Assembly (NCBI GenBank): GCA_017633985.1
Contig: JAGBOF010000010.1
Span: 124,001 to 188,000 of the forward strand
DNA: 64,000 nt
From: Bacteroidales bacterium
Lineage (GTDB): Bacteria; Bacteroidota; Bacteroidia; Bacteroidales; P3
Direction: 5' to 3'
Below, piece by piece: positions 7,985 through 17,923 of this stretch; position 1 is the first letter of the stretch; each line of letters starts with the position of its first letter. Under the pieces are notes generated by a model. That model was not told the origin of the DNA, did no database searches, and saw nothing but the letters and a program-made list of their open reading frames with translations. The position numbers and the translations under genes were made by a program.

Positions 7985-9748
7985 CTATTTCTTATTACCT
8001 TTTAATACGGCTTTATAACGTTTTTCATCCTTAAGCAATTTGACTGCTTGTTGCATAGTTTCGTCATTTTGCTGTACTGCTTTGTAATAGTATCTTATGC
8101 CGTAAAGATGACGTGCTATATTGCCTTTCAAATTAGATTCAATGTATTGATTTGACGATTGGATATACTGTTTTTGCTTTTCGTCTTCCTGCTTTGCCTT
8201 TTGCAAAATGTCTTCTATCATTTTACCGCCGTCATTAAGATCATTGGCATAATCTTCGTATGAGATATAAGAATTTATCTTCGTGCTGTCTTTCTGGAAT
8301 TGGGTAAGATAATCATTTATAATATTATTAACCCATTGCGTTTTCACTGTATTAGGATTTACTCCCTTGTCAGAAGCATATTTTTGAAACTTATCCATCA
8401 ATCCCAATGTGTTCCAAGCCTTATCAAAGGCATCATAATCCGGATATTGTTTCAACATCTCATTCCTATGCTCCTCTACCCAAGACAATGAGAACTCATT
8501 AAACAGATTTTTGCTCCTCAAATTGATAAAATAATCGCTTGCACGGGTTGTATCCATAGGAATAAATATGTCCGGCATAACCCCGCCTCCGCCGTATACC
8601 GTACGGCCGTTGTCTGTCTTGAATTTCAAACTGTCTGGGAACGATATACTGTCGGCAGAAAACATTTCCTTATGCTGATACCGCTTCTGATAATCTTTAT
8701 AATACTCATCAACGCCGTCATTATACGGTTTTTGTATGCAACGTCCCGAAGGAATGTAATATCTGGCTATTGTAAGACGTACCTGTGAGCCGTCGGTCAT
8801 GTTCATAGGTCTTTGCACTAAACCTTTGCCGAAAGTTCTTCTTCCCATTATCACTCCCCTGTCCCAATCTTGCACCGCTCCCGAAGTAATCTCGCTTGCC
8901 GATGCAGTATATTCGTCAGTAAGGATAACCAAATCGCCTTTTTCCCAAACGCCTTTATTTTTTGCTTTGAGTTCCTGACGCGGAGCTTTGGAGCCTTGCG
9001 TATACACGATAAGTTTATCACCGTCCAAAAACTCGTCAACTATCTTCTGTGCCGCATCAAGGTACCCTCCGCCGTTGCTGCGTAAATCGAAGATAAGCTT
9101 CTTCATTCCCTGTTTTTTCAAATCCTCAACCGCATTGCGGAATTCTTCATCCGATGTTTGGGCGTAACGTCTTAAGGAAATATAACCTATTTCCTTATCA
9201 ACCATAAACCAAGTGTCTATACTGTTAAGCGGAATCTTATCTCTGATTATATCAAAAACCAAAACGCCTTTATTTGCACGTTCAACGGATATTTGAACTT
9301 TCGAACCCTTTTTACCGCGCAGATGTTTAAGTACCCAATCCTGATTAATATTCTTTCCTGTTGCAACGGTGTCATCCACTTTTATTATTTTATCACCCGG
9401 TAATATTCCTACTTTGTCACTCGGACCGTCAGCAACAACGTCTACCACATGAATTGTATCGTTCATCAATTGGTAAGTTACGCCTATACCTATAATATTA
9501 CCCTGCAAAGGTTCATTGGCTGCCTGTACGTCTTTTTTGGCAATATAAGTGGAATGCGGATCAAGTTCTTTGAGCATGGCAATGATGCCTTTTTCCGTAA
9601 CATCCGGCATATTCGCCGTATCAACATAGAAATTGTCTATCATCCACATCATTTGCATCATCTTTTTGGTTGTCATTTCTTCCTGTTTTTGGGCAAATAA
9701 CGGTAAGCCCAAAGCAAATGCCGATAATAAAATTACGATTTTCTTCAT
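7985..9748 (-). CDS. S41 family carboxy-terminal processing protease
   Basis: The 587-aa exported serine protease begins with a signal peptide (MKKIVILLSAFALGLPLFA). A PDZ domain spans roughly residues 75-170 (NIIGIGVTYQLMND through GKKGSKVQISVER), followed by the S41 core. The nucleophile lies in EYTASASEI (about residue 285) and the catalytic lysine in GRRTFGKGLVQ (about 309). The C-terminal 170 residues are helical and charged, as in many Bacteroidota CTPs. Such enzymes trim C-termini of periplasmic or secreted proteins. The gene is flanked by a terminator downstream and a 21-bp module array upstream; no partner gene is apparent. Confidence 0.92.
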   Translation of the reverse strand: MKKIVILLSAFALGLPLFAQKQEEMTTKKMMQMMWMIDNFYVDTANMPDVTEKGIIAMLKELDPHSTYIAKKDVQAANEPLQGNIIGIGVTYQLMNDTIHVVDVVADGPSDKVGILPGDKIIKVDDTVATGKNINQDWVLKHLRGKKGSKVQISVERANKGVLVFDIIRDKIPLNSIDTWFMVDKEIGYISLRRYAQTSDEEFRNAVEDLKKQGMKKLIFDLRSNGGGYLDAAQKIVDEFLDGDKLIVYTQGSKAPRQELKAKNKGVWEKGDLVILTDEYTASASEITSGAVQDWDRGVIMGRRTFGKGLVQRPMNMTDGSQVRLTIARYYIPSGRCIQKPYNDGVDEYYKDYQKRYQHKEMFSADSISFPDSLKFKTDNGRTVYGGGGVMPDIFIPMDTTRASDYFINLRSKNLFNEFSLSWVEEHRNEMLKQYPDYDAFDKAWNTLGLMDKFQKYASDKGVNPNTVKTQWVNNIINDYLTQFQKDSTKINSYISYEDYANDLNDGGKMIEDILQKAKQEDEKQKQYIQSSNQYIESNLKGNIARHLYGIRYYYKAVQQNDETMQQAVKLLKDEKRYKAVLKGNKK

Positions 9749-9790
9749 AGTTTCTGTTTAAATATATTTCAGTCTATAGATACGTTAAAA

Positions 9791-9885
9791 TAATCAGCCT
9801 TAAAAATTTTTTAAAACGCCACGTCAGTAAATTAAAACGGCGTTTTAATAAAACGAAACGCCTTCTTAATAAAACTATATCATTT
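9791..9885. repeat. Intergenic 21-bp module array (type B)
   Basis: Cores CGCC (9817), CGGC (9838) and CGCC (9859) are exactly 21 bp apart, with weaker modules on either side. This is the one type B array between divergently transcribed genes (S41 protease and lepB). Confidence 0.8.
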
Positions 9886-9933
9886 TAGCCTCATTTTAAG
9901 GGTTATTTTGCATAACAAACGTAAAAATATTTC

Positions 9934-9961
9934 TTTGTATTGTTTTTTTTGTGTAAATTTG
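9934..9961 (+). promoter_or_regulatory. lepB promoter
   Basis: TAAATTTG at 9954-9961 has TTTG at 9934-9937, a spacing of 16 bp; the start codon is at 10000. Confidence 0.6.
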
Positions 9962-9999
9962 CACTTTAATTTGTGAAATTATTTTAATACAGCATTGGA

Positions 10000-11733
10000 A
10001 TGGATACGTATTTATTGATATTGGCGGTACAAACCGTTTTAGTTTTCTGCGGTTTATGGAAAATATTCACGAAAGCGGGTTATCAAGGTTGGCTTTGTCT
10101 TGTACCTTTTTATAATATATGGTTGGCAACTAAAATAATTAACAAAAAATTCTGGTGGTTCATTTATATGTTAATACCGTTTATTAACGTATTTGTGGTA
10201 ATCCTTATTTTTATTGAGTTTGCCAAATGCTTCTCACACCGTTCGCTCGGATACCAAATACTTGTGGCTTTGTTCCCTTGGGTTATGCTTCCTTTAATGG
10301 GATGGGGCAAAGACGTATATATCAATCCTAAAGATGCGCCTGAATACAAAGTTTCGGCGGCAAGGGATTGGGCTGATGCCATTATATTTGCCGTTATAGC
10401 GGCTACTATAATAAGAAGTATGTTTTTCGAAGCCTACAAAATACCGTCGTCTTCGATGGAAAAAAGTTTGCTTGTCGGAGATTTCTTATTTGTAAGCAAA
10501 TTGGCATACGGACCGCGTATTCCTATGACACCGCTGGCTGTTCCTTTGACACATCATACCGTGCCTATTATAAACACCAAATCATACGTTGAATGGATAC
10601 AACTGCCTTATCATAGGCTGCCCGGGTTCGGTAATGTGAAAAGAAACGACGCCGTTGTGTTCAATTTCCCTGACGGGGATACGCTTTCTACGGTTTATCA
10701 AAGCAATCAAAGTTATTATTCATTGGTACGCGAATACGGAAGGGAGAATGTATGGGAGAACAAAGGCAGATTCGGAGACATAATAGCCCGTCCTGTCGAC
10801 AAAAGGGAGAATTTCATTAAACGTTGTATAGGATTGCCTGGAGAAACCGTCAAATTGGAAGACGGAGTTGTATATATAAACGGCAAAAAACAGCAATCGC
10901 CGAAAGATTTTCAATTAACCTACTGCGTAAAAATCAAAGACGGATATTTCTTTAACGAAAAGGAATTGTTGAATATAGGTGTAAGCAAAGAAGACATGCA
11001 GATGATGGGGCTTTATTGCTATATGAACCTTACAAAAGGGCAAATAAAGATGTTGAAAAACAATCCTTATGTAATAAGTATCGAGCCTACGTCGGCAAAT
11101 CAAGGGGATTATTCACTAATTGCCGATGACAACACATTGCTTTATTGTCAGATTCTCTTCCATCCTGAACTTATGGACGTAAAATCCTTTTTAGCGCAGG
11201 CAGGTATAGCACCCGAGCAGATAAATTCCGTAAAGAATTATTCCACTCTGCCGTTGGATTCGGAGATTATAGACAAAATAAAACAAATGGAATATATTGA
11301 AGCGGTGGAACCCGTCATTGCTATGAAAGGTTACAAAAACCGCGATTTGTTCCCGTACAGTGATAAATACAATTGGAATGTTGATAATTACGGAGAGGTG
11401 AAGATTCCGTCAAAAGGCATGACTATTGAACTGAATGATGAAAATGAATTATTATACGGACGTTGCATAAGGACATTCGAAGGAAACACTTTGGAAAAAC
11501 AAGGCAACGTTTGGATGCTTAACAATAAGCAAGCAACGGAATATACCTTTAAAATGAATTATTATTGGATGATGGGAGACAACCGCCACAACAGTGCCGA
11601 TTCACGTTATTGGGGCTTCGTACCGGAGGACCATATCGTGGGAAAAGCATCATTCGTTTGGTTGTCACTTAACAAAGATCAAAAAGGGTTGAAGAAAATA
11701 CGATGGAACAAACTATTTAGAAGTGTAAAATGA
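10000..11733 (+). CDS. lepB: Signal peptidase I, enlarged Bacteroidota form
   Basis: The 577-aa membrane protease removes signal peptides from exported proteins. The first ~110 residues hold several hydrophobic helices (DUF5684-like, with [21 protein letters not shown]), then a further helix before the catalytic domain. The nucleophile is the serine preceding Met in IPSSSMEKS (about S152), the general-base lysine is in [12 protein letters not shown] (about K274), and box E reads [17 protein letters not shown] near residue 527. About 200 residues inserted between boxes D and E make it much longer than E. coli LepB (324 aa), as in many Bacteroidota. It overlaps the next gene by 4 bases (ATGA), so the two are probably coupled. 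Confidence 0.92.
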   Translation: MDTYLLILAVQTVLVFCGLWKIFTKAGYQGWLCLVPFYNIWLATKIINKKFWWFIYMLIPFINVFVVILIFIEFAKCFSHRSLGYQILVALFPWVMLPLMGWGKDVYINPKDAPEYKVSAARDWADAIIFAVIAATIIRSMFFEAYKIPSSSMEKSLLVGDFLFVSKLAYGPRIPMTPLAVPLTHHTVPIINTKSYVEWIQLPYHRLPGFGNVKRNDAVVFNFPDGDTLSTVYQSNQSYYSLVREYGRENVWENKGRFGDIIARPVDKRENFIKRCIGLPGETVKLEDGVVYINGKKQQSPKDFQLTYCVKIKDGYFFNEKELLNIGVSKEDMQMMGLYCYMNLTKGQIKMLKNNPYVISIEPTSANQGDYSLIADDNTLLYCQILFHPELMDVKSFLAQAGIAPEQINSVKNYSTLPLDSEIIDKIKQMEYIEAVEPVIAMKGYKNRDLFPYSDKYNWNVDNYGEVKIPSKGMTIELNDENELLYGRCIRTFEGNTLEKQGNVWMLNNKQATEYTFKMNYYWMMGDNRHNSADSRYWGFVPEDHIVGKASFVWLSLNKDQKGLKKIRWNKLFRSVK

Positions 11734-12440
11734 TGAAAAGAATTTTAAAAGGTAATGTTTTGTTGGTTATAGACGATCAAACATTGACACGGGTATTGGG
11801 TTTGTATTTCGAAAGAAAGCATTTTAATGTTTTTTCTCCGGTAAATACGAAGGAAATACCGCAAATTATGAAAAACAACGCCCTGACTTTTGCAATTTTT
11901 TATAATAACAGTCAGACAGAGGGCAATATTGATGCAGCACGGCAGCTTATCAGTTTTGACAACCGCATTGCCGTAATATTCATTTGCGAAGACAAGCAGC
12001 AGAAAACAGAGATTGAAAACGCCGATCCTCTTTTCTTTACCATCCAGAAGCCTTTTGCCATGCGGAATCTGTATTCCAGACTGACGGCAATGTCAAACAA
12101 ACTGAAAGAACAGCAAAACGGCATCACAAGTTTCCTTATCGGCAATTACAGATTCAATACCGCAACAAGCAACCTTACTTATAGTCAAGAGGGAACGCTT
12201 ATTGAACAACATTTAACGAAAAAGGAATCCGCAATACTGACTATGCTGTGCCGCAACATCGGAAAAACCGTTTCAAGACACCGTTTGCTTACCGACATAT
12301 GGCACAAAGACAATTACCAAGCGGCAAGAAGCATGGATGTTTACATAACAAAATTGCGTAAATATCTGTCTTTGGATGACAGTGTAAAGATTGAAAACAC
12401 CCACAGCGTAGGATTTTCACTTAAAATAACTGATAAATAA
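11730..12440 (+). CDS. Atypical OmpR-type response regulator lacking the phosphoacceptor Asp
   Basis: The 236-aa protein has an N-terminal receiver-like domain and a C-terminal winged helix ([26 protein letters not shown] through [12 protein letters not shown]) of the OmpR/PhoB family. In the receiver, the acidic pair is kept (VIDDQ) and so is the lysine in QKPF. However, the beta-3 strand that should end in the phosphorylated aspartate reads FAIFYNNSQ. Phosphorylation-dependent control is therefore unlikely. No sensor kinase is adjacent; it is instead coupled to lepB by a 4-base overlap. A second ATG follows immediately at 11733. It may be a DNA-binding regulator controlled by level or by another ligand. 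Confidence 0.8.
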   Translation: MMKRILKGNVLLVIDDQTLTRVLGLYFERKHFNVFSPVNTKEIPQIMKNNALTFAIFYNNSQTEGNIDAARQLISFDNRIAVIFICEDKQQKTEIENADPLFFTIQKPFAMRNLYSRLTAMSNKLKEQQNGITSFLIGNYRFNTATSNLTYSQEGTLIEQHLTKKESAILTMLCRNIGKTVSRHRLLTDIWHKDNYQAARSMDVYITKLRKYLSLDDSVKIENTHSVGFSLKITDK

Positions 12441-12468
12441 ACCGGTTTGCTGAACTAAGGCACGAAGA

Positions 12469-14412
12469 CTATAATTCGGACAGATTGTTAAGCAAAATCT
12501 CAAAATCAGTCTTCACATTCCAATTATTAGCATAGATAAGATTCAAACGGTGCGCAGTCGCAGCATCGAGATTCTTATTTTTAATGTTTTCGCTTGAAGA
12601 AAACAAAGAATCTTTAAGCTTCGGTAATTCTCCTGCCCTGCTGTCCGTTTTGTTGTAACCCACAAATGTTTTTGATGAAATAAGTACCATGAAATTATCT
12701 CTCACTGCCGCAAGATGTTTTTTGCAAAATACGGCAACCAATGGCGTAAACACCAACAGTATAAGCGATGCGGTAAAATCAAACAAACGTTTCTTTCTTT
12801 TATTGTCCTCTGAAATTATACTGCTTACGCTCATTACGTAAATATCAGTCGGTGTGTTTATCGTATTGCTGCCTATTATAAAATCGGTAACCTCGGGTGC
12901 AATTGTAAAACGCACATTTGCCTTGGACAAATCAGCCATTACGGAAATGATTTTGCTTTGCGGCAGAGATTTACTGCAAAATATCACTTCGTTTACATGA
13001 TAAATTCTTATTATATCTTCTATCTGCGACAAATTACCCGCAAAATAATCGCTTTCCTGCGTATCTTCAGGACTCACTATGCCTATAAATTCGGGTTTTA
13101 AGTCCGTTGAACGCAATAAATCGGTAACACGTTTGGTTTCCTGTTTGTCTCCTACGATTATATACGAAGAAGAATTTTCGTTTACAGTCCAATGTCCCGT
13201 TTTTATGTAATGCAAAAGATATCTTTCCGCCAAAAGAATGAAAAATGCGAGTATTGAACCCATTATAACCATTGCACGGGAATATCTTAAGGCTGCTGGC
13301 ATCAGTGAATAAACGACCGAAATGGCTATCATGCCCGAAAAAACTCCCGAAATCAATTTATACGGACGGAATTTGCCGTATCCTCCGAACAAATAAATAA
13401 AAAACAACAGTATTATTATATAACAAGGTATCGCAACTACAATATAATGCAGCGGATAGTAGTCCGCAGTTCCCCAATAGTAGGTTGCCCAGAATTTTTC
13501 CAAGAAATAAAATCCTGCATAGACGAGTAAGAAATCCAAAACGGGAAGTGCCGCTTTTTTGAATATACGCGACAAAAACGACAGGGCTGCCCTGCCCCAT
13601 ATTGCAAGTTTTATAATAAAGGAAAAGATTTTTGTCTGCTTTGAAGACAGATGTTTTTTGGCGAATATGTCCATTGCATTGTAGAACGTATAGACATAAT
13701 TCAACGAACCCTTCTTCGTGCTTTCGCCTTTGTAGTGAATGATGGAAGTATCGGCAAAATAATAATTTTTGTATCCCCCTTGGGTTATGCGGTATGACAA
13801 ATCAATGTCTTCACCGTACATAAAAAACGTTTCGTCAAGCAAACCGACTTTATCCAACGCCTGTTTACGCATCAGCATGAACGCACCGGCCAAAATATCC
13901 ACCTCATTGGTTTTGTTATACGGCAGATGACCCATATAATATCCGCAATACTTTTTACTGTGCGGGAAAATCTTCGTCAAACCCGTCATCTTGCAAAAAC
14001 AAACCCACGGCGTAGGAAAACCGCGCTTGCTTTCTTTGAGAATTTTACCCTGTCCGTCAATCATTTTTACGCCCAAACCGCCAGCATCAGGATGTTTGTC
14101 CATAAAATCCAGGCACTTTACGAAGGTATCTTCCTCAACCACCGTATCGGGATTCAATAACAGGACATATTCACCGCATGACAAACGTATGGCTTGGTTA
14201 TTGGCTTTGGCAAAACCCACATTTTCTTTGTTTTCTATGAGTTTTACTTCGGGGAATTTGCTTTTGAGCATGGCAACGGAGCCGTCTACCGAGTTGTTAT
14301 CAACAACGAAGATTTCGGTATCGATGTTTTTTACAGCCTTACGGACACTTAACAGACAGTGTTCGAGAAAGTATTCAACATTATAATTAACTATGACGAT
14401 AGATAACTTCAT
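12469..14412 (-). CDS. Family 2 glycosyltransferase fused to a decayed polyprenyl glycosylphosphotransferase
   Basis: The start MKLSIVIVNYNVEYF at 14412 is chosen over an upstream in-frame TTG because it is the usual GT2 N-terminus. Residues 1 to ~240 are a rhamnosyl-type GT2 domain with VDNNSVDGS and LLNPDTVVEED. Then come several membrane helices, a nucleotide-binding-like region (SSYIIVGDKQETKRV) and RKKRLFDFTASLILLVFTPL, which matches the entry helix of WcaJ/WbaP-type sugar-phosphate transferases. The catalytic middle of that domain is missing, yet its end (LPKLKDS, LNLIYANNWNVKTDFEILL) is still recognisable. The GT2 half is likely active in surface polysaccharide or glycan synthesis. The C-terminal half probably serves as a membrane anchor. 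Confidence 0.8.
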   Translation of the reverse strand: MKLSIVIVNYNVEYFLEHCLLSVRKAVKNIDTEIFVVDNNSVDGSVAMLKSKFPEVKLIENKENVGFAKANNQAIRLSCGEYVLLLNPDTVVEEDTFVKCLDFMDKHPDAGGLGVKMIDGQGKILKESKRGFPTPWVCFCKMTGLTKIFPHSKKYCGYYMGHLPYNKTNEVDILAGAFMLMRKQALDKVGLLDETFFMYGEDIDLSYRITQGGYKNYYFADTSIIHYKGESTKKGSLNYVYTFYNAMDIFAKKHLSSKQTKIFSFIIKLAIWGRAALSFLSRIFKKAALPVLDFLLVYAGFYFLEKFWATYYWGTADYYPLHYIVVAIPCYIIILLFFIYLFGGYGKFRPYKLISGVFSGMIAISVVYSLMPAALRYSRAMVIMGSILAFFILLAERYLLHYIKTGHWTVNENSSSYIIVGDKQETKRVTDLLRSTDLKPEFIGIVSPEDTQESDYFAGNLSQIEDIIRIYHVNEVIFCSKSLPQSKIISVMADLSKANVRFTIAPEVTDFIIGSNTINTPTDIYVMSVSSIISEDNKRKKRLFDFTASLILLVFTPLVAVFCKKHLAAVRDNFMVLISSKTFVGYNKTDSRAGELPKLKDSLFSSSENIKNKNLDAATAHRLNLIYANNWNVKTDFEILLNNLSEL

Positions 14413-14441
14413 TACCCTGTTACCGTATTGATTCAAGGTTG

Positions 14442-14449
14442 CAAAGATA
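14442..14449 (-). promoter_or_regulatory. Glycosyltransferase gene promoter -7 box
   Basis: The plus strand reads CAAAGATA, giving TATCTTTG on the coding strand, about 30 bp before the chosen ATG at 14412. It overlaps nothing in the shorter reading frame, which supports that start. Confidence 0.6.
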
Positions 14450-14540
14450 TAAAAAATTTCAATACGAATGCGTAATTATCTTCCGTAAGATTAAAAAATT
14501 TGTGCCTTAAGCGGTTTTGAAAATGCCTTAAGCCTCTTTG

Positions 14541-14652
14541 CCGCCGCCCCGTGGCGTTTTATTTTCAAAAAAACAGTTTTTTTGACTCAAAAAAAGGGTT
14601 TTTTCAGGGTAAAAAAACTGTTTTTTTCGGATTAATACGGCAAGGGGCGGCA
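14541..14652. repeat. Type A palindromic A/T-tract element, copy 2
   Basis: Arms GCCGCCCC (14543-14550) and GGGGCGGC (14644-14651) flank three A-run/T-run palindromes with cores CAG (14574), GGG (14596) and CTG (14618), 22 bp apart. It lies in the divergent region 14413-14937 between the glycosyltransferase and TerB-DnaJ genes. Confidence 0.9.
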
Positions 14653-14660
14653 GCAAAAGG

Positions 14661-14850
14661 ATTTAAGGCGTAGTTTTTACACAATAAGGCAAAAATATCT
14701 TGCTTATTTATTCCTATATCTTATAATGCTATAAAAATATCTTAACAGTTTATAAAAACATCTTACGATGCTTCAAAAACATTCCGCCTGTTTATAAAAA
14801 TATTTTGCGATGGTGCTTTATTATAATGCAGTGTAAGGGAAATTTTTCAA
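14661..14850. repeat. AT-rich 21-bp module array next to type A copy 2
   Basis: A run of modules with a short core (GGC, then TGC, CAG, TGC, CTG) followed by a TATAAAAATAT-like stretch repeats at about 21 bp, for example GGC at 14667 and 14688 and TGC at 14727 and 14769. It fills most of the space between the type A element and the promoter at 14892. Confidence 0.7.
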
Positions 14851-14891
14851 TTTTATGCACCCGCTTTATGCGTTTTAACAATATTTATTCG

Positions 14892-14899
14892 TAAATTTG
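14892..14899 (+). promoter_or_regulatory. Promoter -7 box for the TerB-DnaJ gene pair
   Basis: TAAATTTG fits the consensus and lies about 40 bp before the ATG at 14938. Confidence 0.55.
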
Positions 14900-14937
14900 C
14901 ATCCGCAAAATTTTGTATCAATATATTGACATACTTT

Positions 14938-15714
14938 ATGAGTGCTAAATGGATCGGTGCGTTAATAGGATTCTTCGTTTTCAGAGGAATGGGTGCGTTA
15001 ATCGGCTTTCTTATCGGCTCGGCTATAGACGCAGCAAGGAGTATTAATCCGTCTCAAAGCGAGAAAAAACGCATTTATTTCATTGATAATTTGCTTGTTT
15101 TGTTTGCTTTTGTCATGAAAGCGGACGGCAGGGTTACCAAAACAGAGGTTTATTACGTCAGAGAGTTTTTGCAAAAAAATTTCGGGACTGATCAGGCGAA
15201 TATAAAGATGTTGGAACTGCGTGATTTACTGAAAGATGACACTCTTGAGTTAAACCAAACCTGCAACAACATAAACCGACAGCTTAATTACTCGCAAAAA
15301 CTTGAGCTTCTGCACTTTCTGTTTGGCATTTCGTCAGCCGACGCCGAAATATCTAAACAAGAACTTAACTTAATCCACACAATAGCTTCATATTTACGTA
15401 TTTCCGCATGGGATTTCGGTACAATACAAGCCATGTACTTCAACTCAAATTCGTCAGGCTACAACTACGGCAATTCTTACGGCAATGCGCAGCAAAATTC
15501 ACAGGCGCAAATTGACAATGCTTACACTATATTGCAGGTAAATAAGGATTCAACTAACGATGAAATCAAAAAATCTTACCGTAAACTTGTCGTAAAATAC
15601 CATCCTGACAAAGTGGCGTCATTAGGTGAGGACATACAAAAACAAGCAAATGAAAAATTTCAGCAAATCAATGCTGCGTACGAACTAATTAAAAAAGAAA
15701 GGAATTTTAGTTAA
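14938..15714 (+). CDS. DjlA-like TerB and DnaJ domain membrane protein
   Basis: The 258-aa protein starts at ATG 14938 (a TTG twelve bases upstream is possible but weaker). The N-terminus (MSAKWIGALIGFFVFRGMG) is a glycine-rich membrane segment. A TerB-like helical domain follows (about residues 45-150, with MKADGRVTKTE and SADAEISKQE). After a Gly/Asn/Ser linker comes a C-terminal J domain with the HPD motif in KYHPDK, the signature needed to stimulate an Hsp70 ATPase. The architecture matches DjlA-type co-chaperones. Its stop overlaps the next start by one base (TAATG), implying translational coupling to the VWA-like gene. Confidence 0.85.
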   Translation: MSAKWIGALIGFFVFRGMGALIGFLIGSAIDAARSINPSQSEKKRIYFIDNLLVLFAFVMKADGRVTKTEVYYVREFLQKNFGTDQANIKMLELRDLLKDDTLELNQTCNNINRQLNYSQKLELLHFLFGISSADAEISKQELNLIHTIASYLRISAWDFGTIQAMYFNSNSSGYNYGNSYGNAQQNSQAQIDNAYTILQVNKDSTNDEIKKSYRKLVVKYHPDKVASLGEDIQKQANEKFQQINAAYELIKKERNFS

Positions 15715-17831
15715 TGTTTACCGAATATTCTCTGTGGTTTTTACCGTTGATATTGCTTGTAGCATCAGGTTTTGCCTATTTTGTTTACTTCTTTAAACAA
15801 AAGGATAAAGCGGCATTCACTTTAAGGCAAAAATATCTGCTTGCGGCTCTGCGGTTTTTAGGAATCTTTTTAATTTTGTTCCTTCTTATTTCACCCGTTA
15901 AACGAATAAAAAACAAGACAATAGAAAAACCTGTTGTAGTATTGCTTCAAGATAATTCATCTTCGCTTTCCGCCGTAAAACAATCGGATTATTACAAAAC
16001 GAAATACGTTGATAACTTACAGAAATTAAGCAACAATCTGTCCAAAGATTACAATATTGTCCGTTTGTTATTAGGCAGCAAAACCATTCAACTAAAAGAT
16101 GAGATAAAGTATAAGGATACGTTGAAATTCAACGATTTTGCCACCGATATTTCGCAGGCGATGGAATTTATCAATGAAAATTTTTCTTCGGAAAACCTTT
16201 CCGCCGTCGTATTGGCGTCAGACGGCATAGCGACACAGGGAAGCAATTTTTTAAACCTTACAGATAAATTCTCCTGTCCTGTATACACCGTTGCAATGGG
16301 CGATACTGCCGTAAGAAAAGACGTATTTATTTCCGACGTTCAATACAATAAAATAGCCTTTGTGGATACCGACTACCCGATTGAGGTAACTATCAGGGCG
16401 GATAAGGCATTGGGTGAGACATCTTCGCTTTTCATGGTAAAAGACGGCAAAACCACGCAGATAAAATCATTCACGGTTGATAACAATGACTATTCCGTTA
16501 CGGCGGAACTGCAAACCGCAAGTAAGAAAGCGGGTATTGAGAAAATAAGTCTTTATGTCAGCGAAATAAACGGCGAAAGCAACAAAGTGAATAACCGTAA
16601 GGATATTTTTATAGAAGTACTGGATGCAAAGAAAAAGGTTCTTATTCTGGCAAATGCCCCGCATCCAGACATATCTGCGATAAAGACGGCATTGACATAT
16701 AATCAGAATTACACCGTTGATGTAAATATTGCAGGCAATAATCAAAACAATCCTGCGGATTATGATTTGGTTGTCCTGCATTCGCTTCCCGACAATGCGG
16801 CATCATATAACACCATAAAAACTTTGCTTGACAAGGGCGTAAACATGCTTTTCATCACAGGGCAAAGCACAAATATCCAACTGTTTAACAGTCTTAAAAC
16901 AGGTATTCAGATAAACACTCTGTCTTCTTCGTTAAACAATGTTACGGCATCGTATAATCCGTCATTTTCTTTGTTTACCGTTACGGAGGATATGTCTAAT
17001 ATTTTGAAGGATCTGCCTCCTATGCTGACAAATACGGCAAAGTATACCGTAAACGGTAATATCCAAACGCTTTTGTATCAAAAAATCGGTGCGGTATCTA
17101 CAACCTATCCGCTGATTGCATTTAATAATGACGCAAATTCGAAAATCGGCTTTATTTTAGGCGAAAACATCTGGCGTTGGAGGCTTCAGAATTATTTGAT
17201 CAACCAATCTACCGACCAGATTGACGGTCTTATTTCCAAAACTTCGCAATTGCTTTCCGACAAAACCGATAAAAACCGTTTCAGAATTGAGCATAAAGAC
17301 GTTTATCAGCGAAATGAAAACGTTATCTTCACTGCGCAGTTTTACAATGAAAGCTTTGAACTTATCAATACGCCCGAAATCACGCTTAATATACAGACGC
17401 AATCTTCCAATAACAAGTCTTCTGACATGAATGCAACATATACTTTCGGTAAAAACAACAATGCCTACTACCTTAACATGTCTTCCTTGCCCGAAGGGGA
17501 ATATGCTTTCACTGCCAAGACGGTTTATAACAACAAAGAGTATAAACAAAGCGGCCGCTTTGCTGTTTCTTCCGTCAATACGGAACTTACAAACCTTGTG
17601 GCAAAACATTCCGACCTTTATACCCTGTCTTCAAAGACCGATGCGGCAATGCTTTATCCTGAAAACATACTTGATTTGGAGAAAATGATAAAACAAAACG
17701 GCAATATCAAGCCTATAATACATGTAAGCACCGAAAACCGTAAATTTATTTCGCTTTGGTGGTATTGGGCATTGATAATACTGACGCTGGGCGGCGAATG
17801 GTTTTTGCGTAAATACTTCGGAAAAATATAA
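15714..17831 (+). CDS. Large membrane protein with VWA-like periplasmic region
   Basis: The 705-aa protein has two N-terminal transmembrane helices (about residues 8-28 and 40-62), a long extracytoplasmic region and one C-terminal helix (LWWYWALIILTLGGEWFL). The region after the second helix (KPVVVLLQDNSSSL, later LSAVVLASDGIATQGSN) resembles a von Willebrand A fold with a degenerate metal site. The layout is like BatA/BatB-type or glutamine amidotransferase-like membrane proteins of Bacteroidota. No enzymatic residues can be named. It is coupled by a one-base overlap to the DjlA-like gene, so a shared envelope-stress or folding role is plausible but unproven. Confidence 0.7.
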   Translation: MFTEYSLWFLPLILLVASGFAYFVYFFKQKDKAAFTLRQKYLLAALRFLGIFLILFLLISPVKRIKNKTIEKPVVVLLQDNSSSLSAVKQSDYYKTKYVDNLQKLSNNLSKDYNIVRLLLGSKTIQLKDEIKYKDTLKFNDFATDISQAMEFINENFSSENLSAVVLASDGIATQGSNFLNLTDKFSCPVYTVAMGDTAVRKDVFISDVQYNKIAFVDTDYPIEVTIRADKALGETSSLFMVKDGKTTQIKSFTVDNNDYSVTAELQTASKKAGIEKISLYVSEINGESNKVNNRKDIFIEVLDAKKKVLILANAPHPDISAIKTALTYNQNYTVDVNIAGNNQNNPADYDLVVLHSLPDNAASYNTIKTLLDKGVNMLFITGQSTNIQLFNSLKTGIQINTLSSSLNNVTASYNPSFSLFTVTEDMSNILKDLPPMLTNTAKYTVNGNIQTLLYQKIGAVSTTYPLIAFNNDANSKIGFILGENIWRWRLQNYLINQSTDQIDGLISKTSQLLSDKTDKNRFRIEHKDVYQRNENVIFTAQFYNESFELINTPEITLNIQTQSSNNKSSDMNATYTFGKNNNAYYLNMSSLPEGEYAFTAKTVYNNKEYKQSGRFAVSSVNTELTNLVAKHSDLYTLSSKTDAAMLYPENILDLEKMIKQNGNIKPIIHVSTENRKFISLWWYWALIILTLGGEWFLRKYFGKI

Positions 17832-17912
17832 GACGGCGTTTAAAGAAATTAAAACGGCGTTTTAAAAAATTTTTATCGCTGATTATTTTACTGAAACGGC
17901 GTTTTATTTTGA
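17831..17912. repeat. Intergenic 21-bp module array (type B, 4 modules)
   Basis: Cores CGGCG at 17834, 17855 and 17897 and ATCGC near 17876 fall on one 21-bp register. The array starts at the stop codon of the VWA-like gene and runs to the start of the CCA transferase gene. Confidence 0.85.
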
Positions 17913-17923
17913 CAAGTCATAAC

